From contig CAJNDS010002852.1 in assembly GCA_905221605.1 (NCBI GenBank), positions 250,001-260,521 on the forward strand: a stretch of DNA of 10,521 bases, written 5' to 3'. Of this stretch, positions 1-7,185 are shown one piece after another (position 1 is the stretch's first letter; each line of letters starts with the position of its first letter). The notes under the pieces were generated by a model. The model ran no database searches. It was not told the DNA's origin and saw only the letters and a program-made list of their open reading frames with translations. This stretch comes from Symbiodinium natans (lineage: Eukaryota; Sar; Dinophyceae; Suessiales; Symbiodiniaceae). The position numbers were made by a program, and so were the translations under genes.

Positions 1-36
1 CGTTGGTTGCTTTCTGAGCGCAAACCACGTGCTTAG

Positions 37-900
37 CCGCTGTTCCTCACCGGCGGCATATTCCTGGCGGAGGGTGCTGAGATGCTGGTGATGGGCCAGC
101 TCCTGTATATGTGGCAGAAACCTGTAGCACACGTCCGATTTCCCAGAGTGTCCAAAGCTTCCAGCCTCGCGAGGCTCCATCACGTCTTTGCTGCACCGCC
201 ATTGGGAGCTGAATCCGGCAATACGAGGTGGCATGGTCTCGATCGTTTCTCGGAGCACTAAGGTCAACACCATGTTTTTTCTTTTTTGGCACAAACTTGA
301 TGCTGAGATTGTTCGACATCTGAGGTGTTCATTGGCTTCTCAGTCCTATGCCCGGAGATAGCTGCAGCTTTGTTTTGCTTTCTTGCTTCATTTAGACTGA
401 GGTCGGCAACTTTCTCTCAGGCCAGATCGGCGACCGGTTTGGCCGACGTGTGTCGATTCTGCTAGCGCCGGGTTCTTTTTTCATGATCGGCTCGGTCTTC
501 GAAGAATGGCCGCTTTGTCATACTGAGGTACGCAATGATCGCCTTTTTTGGGTTTGCGACGGCGTGTTCACAAGGGTTGGGTCCTGAGCCATAGAGTATT
601 AGATCAGAACTTCTGACGATGCATTGGGTTGTGTCAGGCCTGGCTTGATGATATTTCTTCGATTCTTTGTTGGGGCAGGCTGGTTTCAATCCGGGGAACT
701 ACTGGGATGGCTCCAGCGCCAGGCTGTGGTATCGGATTTCCTGCTGCCTACTCCCTCATGCCAGAGGCGGCGCAGGCGTATGCATGCGAACAGCGTCTGT
801 GGACACGCGTGGGCAGGTTGCTCCCTCCAGCTGGCGAAGCAGTCTCAGCACCTTGATGATTGGCTTCATGCCGTTGGGTGAGCTTATTGGTGCCTTAGTG
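37..900 (+). other. Exon block for TM1-TM5 of the MFS transporter
   Basis: Eight exons of 18-84 nt are separated by introns of 44-139 nt or less. The first encodes TM1 (FLTGGIFLAEGAEMLVMG). The second continues GSITSLLHRHWELNP then RGGMVSI. A six-codon exon at 325-342 gives VFIGFS. Exon 402-466 gives VGNFLSGQIGDRFGRR. Exon 528-587 gives TM3 (YAMIAFFGFATACSQGLGP). Exon 638-678 gives LMIFLRFFVGA. Exon 723-766 gives CGIGFPAAYSLMPE. Exon 817-900 gives TM5 (LMIGFMPLGELIGALVV). Introns are 95-173 (GC), 245-324 (GT), 343-401 (GT), 467-527 (GC), 588-637 (GC), 679-722 (GC) and 767-816 (GC); all end in AG followed by G. Each join keeps the frame, and together they rebuild an uninterrupted MFS N-terminal half. 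The joins on either side of 638-678 are slightly less certain than the rest. Confidence 0.82.
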
Positions 901-3900
901 GTGCTTGCCCCAGACCATCCATGATCCCAGATCCTCGATGCCTGTGTCCCGCTGATGATCCTTTCAAGATTGGATGCTAGATTGGCACTGTCGACTGTTT
1001 CGTGACACACACACACACACACCCAGGTTCTCTTTGTTGATCCAGAGCTTGACAACTCGGCTCGAGGTGCCGAGCTTGGCCAAAGCATATCAAAGCACAT
1101 CAACTTGTTTGCCTAAGTGCTGACTTGGCCCCGTTACAGGTTGCAGCATCGATCGCTACTTTCCTTCACGGGCGCTTCTAGAGCCCACAGCTGAGCGAGT
1201 GTAGCCGAAGCCGCGCGCAGATCACCCAAAGGCCACTTGAGCATGAGCAGTACACAACTGTTACAACTGTTACACAACCCAGGCCTGAGTTGTGCGCTTG
1301 GAAAACGCTTTGTGAGATGAGCGCAGGTTGCCAAGATTGGGATCCTTGTGTGTGTGTGTGTGTGCGTGCGCTCATGTTGTTTCCAAAAGTGCCTGCGCTG
1401 GAAAGGGAGCTTGCTTTTTGAATACTTTGAGGCGATCCCCGCCTTTCTATTTTTTATTCTGGCCCCTGCCTCATAATTACTTCCTATGCCGCAAGCAGCC
1501 ATGCACGACACACACACACACAGAGACGAGAAGCCAGGACCAGGTGTGGTAAGCTGACAAAGTGTCATTCATCACGCAAGTTGAAGCAGAAGTTCGAGCC
1601 GCTGCCTCCAAGGCATGCAGATTCATGGACGAATCGCCACAGTTTCTGGCAAACTGCGGTCGATTTGACGAGTGCTTGGAGGCTGACTTGATCTGTGCTG
1701 AGACTTGACTGGCTTTTCTTGCTTGCGGACTTTGTGTTTTGGTTTTCTGGCATCAGGCACAATTCTTCCAGAGTCATGCAGCATGCTTTTGGCCAGAGCG
1801 ACTTTGGAAACGTTTGGGGTCATGGATTTACTGGTGTCTTCCTGCATGCCAGAAACTTCTGAAACACAAGCTGACAGCATCAAAGCATCCCTCAACCTCA
1901 ATCGCCGACGCTTAGACCATAGTTCACTCCAGGCGGTAGTCGCAGATGGCAGAGGTATGCGAGGTGCTTGTCCATGCGCCAAACCGTCCGTGCAGAACCA
2001 AAGCAAGGGAGGCTAAAGCGGCTAGAAGAGGGCTCAAGCGATACACCCCACGGCGTGCAACCCAAACGCAGCAGTGCCGCAAGAGAGAGTCGTAACACAA
2101 ACGTCGCAAGTGCAAGCGCTCGTGTCAGGTCCTTCAACGCATTGCCTGAAACTTAGTCTGCAAACATCCCCGAGACCATCAAGTCGGGTCATGGACGCTG
2201 TCACAGGCCAAACTGAATGGCTCCGAGCTAGACGTCGAGAAGCTCCGCAGCTCGCCGGCTTTGCCACGTTCGTATCGTTTCGAAGTCTGAGCTGCAGAGA
2301 TTGGAGCTCAGGTGTGGCCTTCAGTGCAAGTGCAGATGAAGACGAAGGTGCTTGCACTTTCGGAGACGCCAGCAGCTGAAATTGCCATGTGACCATATGA
2401 TTCAAAGAGGTGAGCCTGGTGCTTTATCGCCCTCACGGTCGTATTCCTTTCGCAGCACCTTGGCAGAGCTGCCGGAGCCACAGACTGCGGGGAGCGCGTA
2501 GCGCGTTTGCATTGGGCAATCTCTTTCACGGCATGCTTGAAACCACCGAATTTAGAGTAGGGGGTTCGGCCCATCGCGTCCCGACGCCACCGAAGCTATA
2601 GCATCTAGCAACCTCATACGCAGAGGGTTTGTGTTCCAAGCTGAGGTCTTGGGAAGGTACCACCACCCCCACCCCTAACCAATTGGACATTTTGCGAATG
2701 TTTGTACTCCCTTTCTCGGTGCACCGCATTTGGGGGGCGCACGTTTGGAGGGGAGTGGGTTTCAGAAAATCCTCTTCCGTCTTCACCAAAAAGTCCTGCA
2801 AAGCCAGCGCTTTTTCCAGCATGACAGCAACAGCCAGGGAGTTGTGGTTATGACATCAAACACGTATAAAAACAGCTTGCGGTCTCTGTGTGTGTGTGTG
2901 TGTGTGTGTGTGAGCAGGGGGGTGAGAGGGTGTGCACTTCGGTGCAGGGGTGCATGTTTTCGCATCCCAATACCTACCGTACGGTTAAATCGTTTTTGTC
3001 CTTTGGTACATGGCCCATTATGCGGACGGCGCTAGATGTAAGTCGAATTGTGTCACGTGCTTGTACAAGCTTCGCATGGGAAAGGTGTTCTGGTGACTTT
3101 CTGCCGGTGGTGTCCTTCATGTGCTTGGCTCACGTGGCCAAGGAGATTTGCATCATGCATGGTGTCGCTTACGTTTTGAGTTGTGGACTTGGAGGACTTC
3201 AGCGTATTTGGTCTCTCCTACATGCTTCCTCAGTTGCTTGACCGCAAAAGAGTCTTGTACTTTGTCATTGAGCGCATCTCTTGCATGTCTTTGCCCAAGG
3301 TACTTCGTGTTTCTGAAGAACTTGGTTGCCAAAGACCAAGCAAGTGCGGACCATTTGTGTCTTTCCGGTAGCCGTTACGAATGTGAAAAAAACCTGTGTC
3401 TGCCGACTTCACCAGGCTGGACTCGAGTTGCTGGCGGCAACGGCCCCAGGATCCCTAGGAAGTCATTCAGTCCAGGTTAGGTGCAGTGGATGCTGTGCTG
3501 AGGTAGCCACCCTGGCACTGCCGGGCGTTGTTCTGACTTACTTCTGTTCCAGAATCCCAGGAGTACGCTGCGTAGAGAGAGTGCAGAATGCCAGCACGCT
3601 GCGTTTAGAGAACGCATGCAGCAGTAGGAAATGCGCTGACATCATAATTCTCTTGACAGCAGCAATTTCTTGAATCGCGTGCTTGCGATGAAGGTCGTGC
3701 AGTTCGCCATTCTGATATGCAGGTCTCCTTGGTGTACTGGATGTCGGGCAGCGGTGCTCTTTGTGCCTTGGTGCCAGTTTGCTGAGCATTGATGCCACTG
3801 AACCAAACTCAACAAAATCAGTAGGGTCTAGCATGCTTGGGTATTGATCCAAAGGTTCTTGACGGTGTCTGGGGGCTTTTAATTTAAAGTGGCCACATCC

Positions 3901-4741
3901 ATGCCTGAAGATGAGTCCGTGCCAAGTGCCCGCGTCGCCTAGCTGTTTTCCAGCAGCGGCTGGGCGCCTCCCCGAAAAAGGTCATGACCAGATAGCAGGG
4001 CAAGTCAAGATCAATCGCGTGAAGAACCCAGCAGCGTAGGCAGCTTCTTTGGCCTTGGCATGCTGAAAGCAGCGCCGGACACTTCAGCCTAAGTCTCGGG
4101 CGAAATCAAGACTCTACAACGTCAGTGCATTTGTGGCCACAAGTGAGGCTGCGCCTGCGGCCTACATGGTGAAGCTGCTGGCAATGCCAGGGGCTAAACT
4201 TGAGGCTAAACTTTAGCAACAGCTCGACGTGTGAGATGTCCAGACGTCCATCGCTGCGAATCATGCGCATCATGAGCTTCATTGCGTCCAGGTCATACTT
4301 TGTCTTCACCGTTTCTTACACGACTGCCGCATTTCCCGCACGCATCCGCCAAACAGCTGCTGCGTGCTCGGAAGATCAGACTGCTTGCTGGTTCTGGCTT
4401 TCATGGAAATGCGATGGCTAAGGTGGGCCTTTGCACTGCAGCTGGTCGCATGGGATCCATCAGTGCTCCCAGTTCCATTTGCTGTGTCAGGGACGCCCGG
4501 GTTTTTTCCTTTTTGGTGTGCTCCCGAAAGGTGCCCCCCTGGTTTTCGAGCTTAGCAAAGAAGTTACTGGTGGCTTCGATTTCTTTCTAGGCCTGCTCTC
4601 CGCTTCGCTTGTGCAAGCTGACTTGAGACATGTGCATGTGCAGATTGTGCAGGGTGCCTCATGTCTCTCATGGCCACGGTGGCATTGCTGGCCCCCCTCT
4701 TTTTGCCACGATGGGGCCAAGCAGAGGAAGTGGGACTCTGA
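37..4741 (+). CDS. MFS transporter, SV2/SVOP or organic-ion type, multi-exon, 5' end outside window
   Basis: This is a split gene for a 12-TM major facilitator membrane transporter; the substrate cannot be told. Exons whose joins keep frame and restore family motifs are 37-94, 174-244, 325-342, 402-466, 528-587, 638-678, 723-766, 817-900, 1027-1068, 1390-1461, 1613-1681, about 3085-3127, 3195-about 3239, about 3503-3544, 4292-about 4358, 4423-4462, 4531-4590 and 4653-4741 (stop TGA 4739-4741). Visible motifs, in the order expected for the family, are the TM2-TM3 loop GQIGDRFGRR (motif A), the post-TM6 motif DESPQFLANCGRF, TM7 DFSVFGLSYMLPQLL, the TM10-TM11 motif FPARIRQT followed by GRMGSISAP, and TM12. 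This order is family knowledge; the splicing is inference. The codon before the first exon is a stop that contains an acceptor AG (35-36), so earlier exons lie upstream. Exons between 1682 and 3084 and between 3545 and 4291 are incomplete. The gene looks intact where it can be read. Confidence 0.85.
245..324 (+). other. Intron 2 (GT-AG) preceding an 18-nt microexon
   Basis: The donor GTTTCT follows ATC (242-244), and the acceptor AG is at 323-324. Skipping this intron and 343-401 while retaining 325-342 gives the TM2 pattern F-x-G-x-x-x-G directly before NFLSG. Reading straight through from 244 to 262 instead puts R and K residues in TM2. Confidence 0.65.
1005..1022 (+). repeat. (AC)9 microsatellite at an intron 3' end
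   Basis: A pure AC run ends four bases before the acceptor AG at 1025-1026, taking the place normally held by a polypyrimidine tract. Confidence 0.9.
1347..1364 (+). repeat. (TG)9 microsatellite
   Basis: A pure TG run lies in the intron just upstream of the TM6 exon (1390-1461). It is complementary to the AC run downstream of the same exon. Confidence 0.9.
1508..1521 (+). repeat. (AC)7 microsatellite
   Basis: A pure AC run lies in the intron just downstream of the TM6 exon. Confidence 0.88.
1682..3084 (+). other. Unresolved TM6-TM7 loop interval of the MFS gene (introns, possibly small exons)
   Basis: This 1.4 kb should hold the large central cytoplasmic loop between TM6 and TM7, but no recognisable MFS motif is visible. 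One possible exon starts at 1756, after the AG at 1754-1755; one frame reads TILPESCSMLLARA, which has a loop-like LPE, but its join to the preceding exon does not keep frame with any donor I could find. The remainder has no convincing coding signal. It contains a (TG)13 run at 2887-2912. Most of it is probably intron. Confidence 0.4.
2887..2912 (+). repeat. (TG)13 microsatellite
   Basis: This is the longest dinucleotide tract in the window. It sits in the unresolved TM6-TM7 interval and is probably intronic. Confidence 0.92.
3085..3239 (+). other. Exon pair for TM7 of the MFS transporter
   Basis: Exon about 3085-3127 encodes FLPVVSFMCL. It is followed by a GC donor at 3128-3129 and an intron of 67 nt that ends in AG at 3193-3194. 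The next exon starts with G at 3195 and encodes DFSVFGLSYMLPQLL. The join is phase 0 and gives a typical MFS TM7 with an aromatic FGxxYxLP core. In the genome the reading frame just before 3181 is closed by TGA (3177-3179), which requires splicing. The 3' limit near 3239 is uncertain: the frame stays open beyond, but the following residues look less like a transporter. Confidence 0.68.
3503..3775 (+). other. Probable TM8-TM9 exons of the MFS transporter (boundaries uncertain)
   Basis: An exon beginning at 3503 after AG encodes VATLALPGVVLTY, which fits TM8 (xxIPGVxLTY). About 3624-3672 encodes RKCADIIILLTAAIS, which fits the cytoplasmic GRK turn and TM9. About 3752-3775 encodes a hydrophobic GALCALVPV that could complete TM9. 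The motifs occur in the order expected between TM7 and TM10, but I could not fix donors and acceptors that keep frame across all three, so the exon limits are approximate. Confidence 0.45.
4292..4741 (+). other. Exon block for TM10-TM12 and C-terminus of the MFS transporter
   Basis: Exon 4292 to about 4358 encodes SYFVFTVSYTTAAFPARIRQT, the TM10 end plus the family's E/xFPxxxR loop. Exon 4423-4462 encodes VGLCTAAGRMGSI, corresponding to the G.C...AR.G.I motif of TM11. Exon 4531-4590 encodes SAPLVFELSKEV followed by TGGFDFFLG. Exon 4653-4741 encodes TM12 (CLMSLMATVALLAPLFLP) and a short tail ending AEEVGL before TGA. Introns are about 4359-4422 (GC-AG; donor could also be 4356 or 4362 because GCT is repeated), 4463-4530 (GT-AG) and 4591-4652 (GC-AG). 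All acceptors here are AG followed by G. Confidence 0.8.
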
Positions 4742-5199
4742 ATTGCACTCGACACCATCATCGCGGACAGGGCCTGCTGCATGTATACTCGTTTCCTGGC
4801 TAAGGCGCAGCTCTTGCTGGACTTTGGCAAAGGCGCAGAGGAGCCATGCGTGCAGCCTGCCAGAAAATCGAAACGAAACTTGAGAACCTCGTGCCGCCAT
4901 TGGCTGCCGCTTCTTAGCATGCTTCGTAGGACAAAGGACAAAGGAGGTCTTTTCGATCTAATCGAAGCGGTTCAAGTCAGAGGTTTTTGTCTGCCTTTGT
5001 CATGCTTCAGGGTCATGATTTGACCCCTTACAGGAAACCTACGCAGCGTGCAAAAGCTCTGCCTGAGACTGGCGACAGCTTCGCCGGCAGGTTGCATGCG
5101 GACCTGTGCAAAATCAATGTGCAATGTCGCAGATGCACCACGACAAGCTTTCTTTCCGGAAGTGTTTCAGTACCTGTCATTGCCTTTTGATTCTTGCAG
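4742..5199 (+). other. Intergenic region between the transporter and the plastid-type gene
   Basis: This holds the transporter 3' flank and the upstream region of the next gene. There is a tandem GGACAAA pair at about 4929-4942. A frame opening at 5106 runs into the next CDS, but its first 51 codons show no targeting features. Nothing else is recognised. Confidence 0.5.
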
Positions 5200-5210
5200 A
5201 TTGGCCCAAG
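5178..5210 (+). promoter_or_regulatory. Candidate spliced-leader acceptor followed by a spliced-leader relic
   Basis: A pyrimidine-rich stretch ends in TTCTTGCAG (AG 5198-5199). It is followed at once by ATTGGCCCAAG (5200-5210), which differs at one base from TTGGCTCAAG, the 3' end of the conserved dinoflagellate spliced leader. A trans-splice acceptor immediately 5' of a relic is the arrangement described for genes recycled from mRNA. The relic match is only about ten bases, so chance is possible. Confidence 0.45.
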
Positions 5211-5258
5211 GTGCCCCCATTAGGTAGAGGGCATCTTTTTTCGGACGTGGCGTTGTCC

Positions 5259-5801
5259 ATGCCTGATCCCCTGAGATGCGCAAGGCCCACACAGCACGTG
5301 CGCCGTAGACGAGCTTTATGTCTCAGCGCGCTATGGCTATCAGCATGGCTGGCATCCGAAAGCTTGGCAGCTTTTGTTCCAGCAGGGGTTCGTATTCAAA
5401 AGGCTCGCAGCATGGGTGCCGCCCAAACAGCATTTTTCACAGCGCTTTGCTTCCAGAAGGCATCGGCTGAGGAAGCCGACACGGAGACAAGCTGGTCCTT
5501 CAATCCATTCTTGTTTCTAGTGCCTGCTGGAGTGATCTACCTGGTTCGATGGGTGTTCAGCCTCAAGCCCGAGATGGACACTGATGCGGATGGGTACAAG
5601 TCCACCACGCTGCGCGGGAGGGACTCGGAGGAAAACCTGCAACGACGGATTGCGGAAATGGAAGCTCGCCTGGCCTTGGAGGAGAAACAAAGGCAATTGC
5701 TTATGGCAGGGAAGGCGACGGCTACAAGAGAGGACGATTCGGAGGATGATTTGTTCAGCTCTGATCTGGATGCGCAGCTGCGAGCAGCGCAGAAGAAGTG
5801 A
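5259..5801 (+). CDS. Probable plastid-targeted single-pass membrane protein, unknown function
   Basis: This is an intronless ORF of 180 residues, not matched to any family I recognise. Residues 15-18 are RRRR, followed by a hydrophobic signal segment at about 19-37. An AFVP motif at 38-41, right after the predicted cleavage site, matches the FVAP-type start of dinoflagellate transit peptides. A second weakly hydrophobic stretch (53-65) ends in KASA at 67-70, which resembles a thylakoid-processing site. One TM helix is at about 82-101 (NPFLFLVPAGVIYLVRWVF). A charged coiled-coil-like segment covers about 120-149, then an acidic patch (158-164, EDDSEDD) and a KK end. The ATG at 5259 was chosen because the bipartite leader begins here; an in-frame ATG at 5106 would bury it. 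The lumen or membrane topology is inference. It could instead be an envelope protein. Confidence 0.8.
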   Translation: MPDPLRCARPTQHVRRRRALCLSALWLSAWLASESLAAFVPAGVRIQKARSMGAAQTAFFTALCFQKASAEEADTETSWSFNPFLFLVPAGVIYLVRWVFSLKPEMDTDADGYKSTTLRGRDSEENLQRRIAEMEARLALEEKQRQLLMAGKATATREDDSEDDLFSSDLDAQLRAAQKK

Positions 5802-6615
5802 CGAGAAAAGCAGGGCATTTGATTCAGAAGTTCCTGAAGGGAACTGAGATCATAGCAAAGCAGACGCAGCCGCTAAAAGATGCGTTGTGAAGGTGCTACC
5901 CTTTGTAGTTTTCCTGAGGCGAAGTGCAATGAGCTATCATGTGTCCTTGTTCGGTCCTTCATGCTGCAGAGGCAGGTCGGCATGTAGAGGAAAGTGCTAA
6001 TCCGTGCGTGGCGACAGCATGGAAGGAAGCAAACCATCAAGTCTCTAGTGCCAATAGGATTCCTGCAGACGGCAGTTTGCTGTGCACCTGGCACAGCACC
6101 TGGCTCTCCACTTGCAGCTGCAGCAACAGCAGCTTCTTCTTCTTCTTCTTCTTCTTGTTCCGCTGTTGCCGCACCAACGCATTCGCATTCTGTTTCTGCT
6201 GGCAGGAAGGAGATTTCAATGTGCCAGCATGTATGTACACAGAGACACGTCATGCCATCGAGAGCAGTGCAGTCTTCTTCCGGTTTTGGCGCGGTTTCAT
6301 TCGGGTAGTCGGAGATGGTCGACTAGCAGACTTGATGTGCCTCTCATCGTTGGGTTGGTAGACCTGAGCGGGTGCGCATGTAGCATAGCCATCCATAGCC
6401 TTCCACGGCAATGCCTTCCATCGAGCCCCAAAGTGAAGCAGGCATGGTCGCGAATCGTAGCTAGCTGTCTGAGATTTTGTGTGGGGTGACTCTGTGCTGT
6501 TGCAATATTCTGGGGATGTTTGAACACGTCGAGGCCTTCGCCGCAAGCCGAGGACTTGTCTCAAGGTCGCATTTCGCGGGTTGGTTTTGTGCTGTATTGA
6601 GAGAGCAGCTGTGCC
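5802..6615 (+). other. Gene-poor stretch downstream of the plastid-type gene
   Basis: This includes the presumed 3' UTR of the preceding gene. ORFs overlap here in several frames, but none shows protein-like sequence; several are low-complexity translations of the CTT tract. No recognisable RNA gene or mobile element was seen. Confidence 0.5.
6133..6156 (+). repeat. (CTT)8 microsatellite
   Basis: A pure CTT run follows CAG/CTG-rich sequence from about 6114. It produces poly-Leu, poly-Ser or poly-Glu/Lys translations in overlapping ORFs, which are artefacts of the repeat. Confidence 0.9.
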
Positions 6616-6762
6616 ATGAATGCGGGTCGCCAGGCGGTGCTCTTACCAATGGTGGCGTTTGTTCTGGCACCCTTTGGTCATGCAGGTGCGACCCAGGGGG
6701 CGGTTAGTGTTGGTTTTGACAGCCGTCTGACCTTCTCTGGCCACAGTTGCACAAGGACATAG
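6616..6762 (+). CDS. Small ORF with a signal-peptide-like N-terminus, possible first exon
   Basis: This ORF of 48 residues is preceded by an in-frame TGA at 6598-6600 and closes with TAG at 6760-6762. Residues 1-23 (MNAGRQAVLLPMVAFVLAPF then GHA) look like a signal peptide with an AxA-like site, followed by a short polar tail. A possible GT donor follows the AG at 6684-6685, so it may be the first exon of a secreted or plastid protein. It is not recognised, and chance is a real alternative. Confidence 0.25.
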   Translation: MNAGRQAVLLPMVAFVLAPFGHAGATQGAVSVGFDSRLTFSGHSCTRT

Positions 6763-7185
6763 GGAATACGGTGCGGGTTTCGGACTGTGTGGGAGCAAAC
6801 CGGAAAGCCAAGCATCTGAGCACCGGTATTTGACATGAAGTGGACTGTACAGGTGCTGGGAAAGTAGCGTTGTGTGACATTGTACTGTAGGCTCCTGGCA
6901 AAGGGTAAGAATGGCAAGAACATGGTGTTAATGGTAAGAGGTTTGAGCGCATCAGGGTTTCCTCTGCACGAAAATGGATATACGCCGATTGCTTAGAGCA
7001 AAAAATTCTCCTTGCACTGCTGGCTAAAACGGCAAGCGAGGATTTTCCCCATTATGCTCCTGGACTCAGTTAACCCTCCAGGCGTGGGCATTTGCCTTGA
7101 GCAGCATTCCTTCCGAGGTGCTTTATCCTTCGTAGCATCTCCATCCATGGTGTTCGTCTGAGATACTTGTCATCACAGCGGGCAG
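6763..7185 (+). other. Stretch without a supported gene
   Basis: No exon could be supported. A small frame from about 6960 reads MDIRRLLRAKNS after an AG at 6955-6956, but has no partner exon. Confidence 0.4.

Larger units (their letters stand above)
1027..1681 (+). other. Exon block for TM5 end, TM6 and the ESP motif of the MFS transporter
   Basis: Exon 1027-1068 follows an (AC)n run and an AG, and encodes VLFVDPELDNSARG, the extracellular end of TM5. Exon 1390-1461 encodes CLRWKGSL then TM6 (EAIPAFLFFIL). Exon 1613-1681 encodes ACRFMDESPQFLANCGRF plus DECLE, matching the family's PESPRFL..GR signature after TM6. Introns are 901-1026 (GT-AG), 1069-1389 (GC-AG) and 1462-1612 (GC-AG). The acceptor at 1388-1389 is followed by T, not the usual G, so the start of the TM6 exon could be elsewhere. 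The 3' boundary at 1681 was chosen because a GC donor follows GAG; the next exon is not firmly identified. Confidence 0.75.

Noticed and set aside
245-262. Reading exon 2 on to 262 and splicing GT at 263 to 402
   Set aside because: It keeps frame but puts SRSTK into TM2. The microexon at 325-342 gives a normal helix, so I prefer the two-intron model.
767-816. A frameshift between TM4 and TM5 making the transporter a pseudogene
   Set aside because: A 50-nt GC-AG intron at 767-816 restores the frame as MPE then VAPSSWR, as the family expects.
1134-1568. Long - strand ORF across the transporter region
   Set aside because: Its translation contains HTHTHT runs from the microsatellites and no protein-like pattern; the + strand exons explain the region.
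4487-4941. Two overlapping - strand ORFs of 125-137 residues
   Set aside because: They are antisense to the TM12 exons and show no domain; the + strand reading is supported by MFS motifs.
5106-5258. N-terminal extension of the plastid-type gene from an upstream in-frame ATG
   Set aside because: It would place 51 residues without targeting character before a clear signal peptide, and it crosses the acceptor and leader-like relic at 5198-5210. ATG 5259 fits better.
5873-6489. Overlapping ORFs with poly-Leu, poly-Phe, poly-Ser or poly-Glu/Lys
   Set aside because: These are translations of the (CTT)8 tract in different frames, with no other protein signal.
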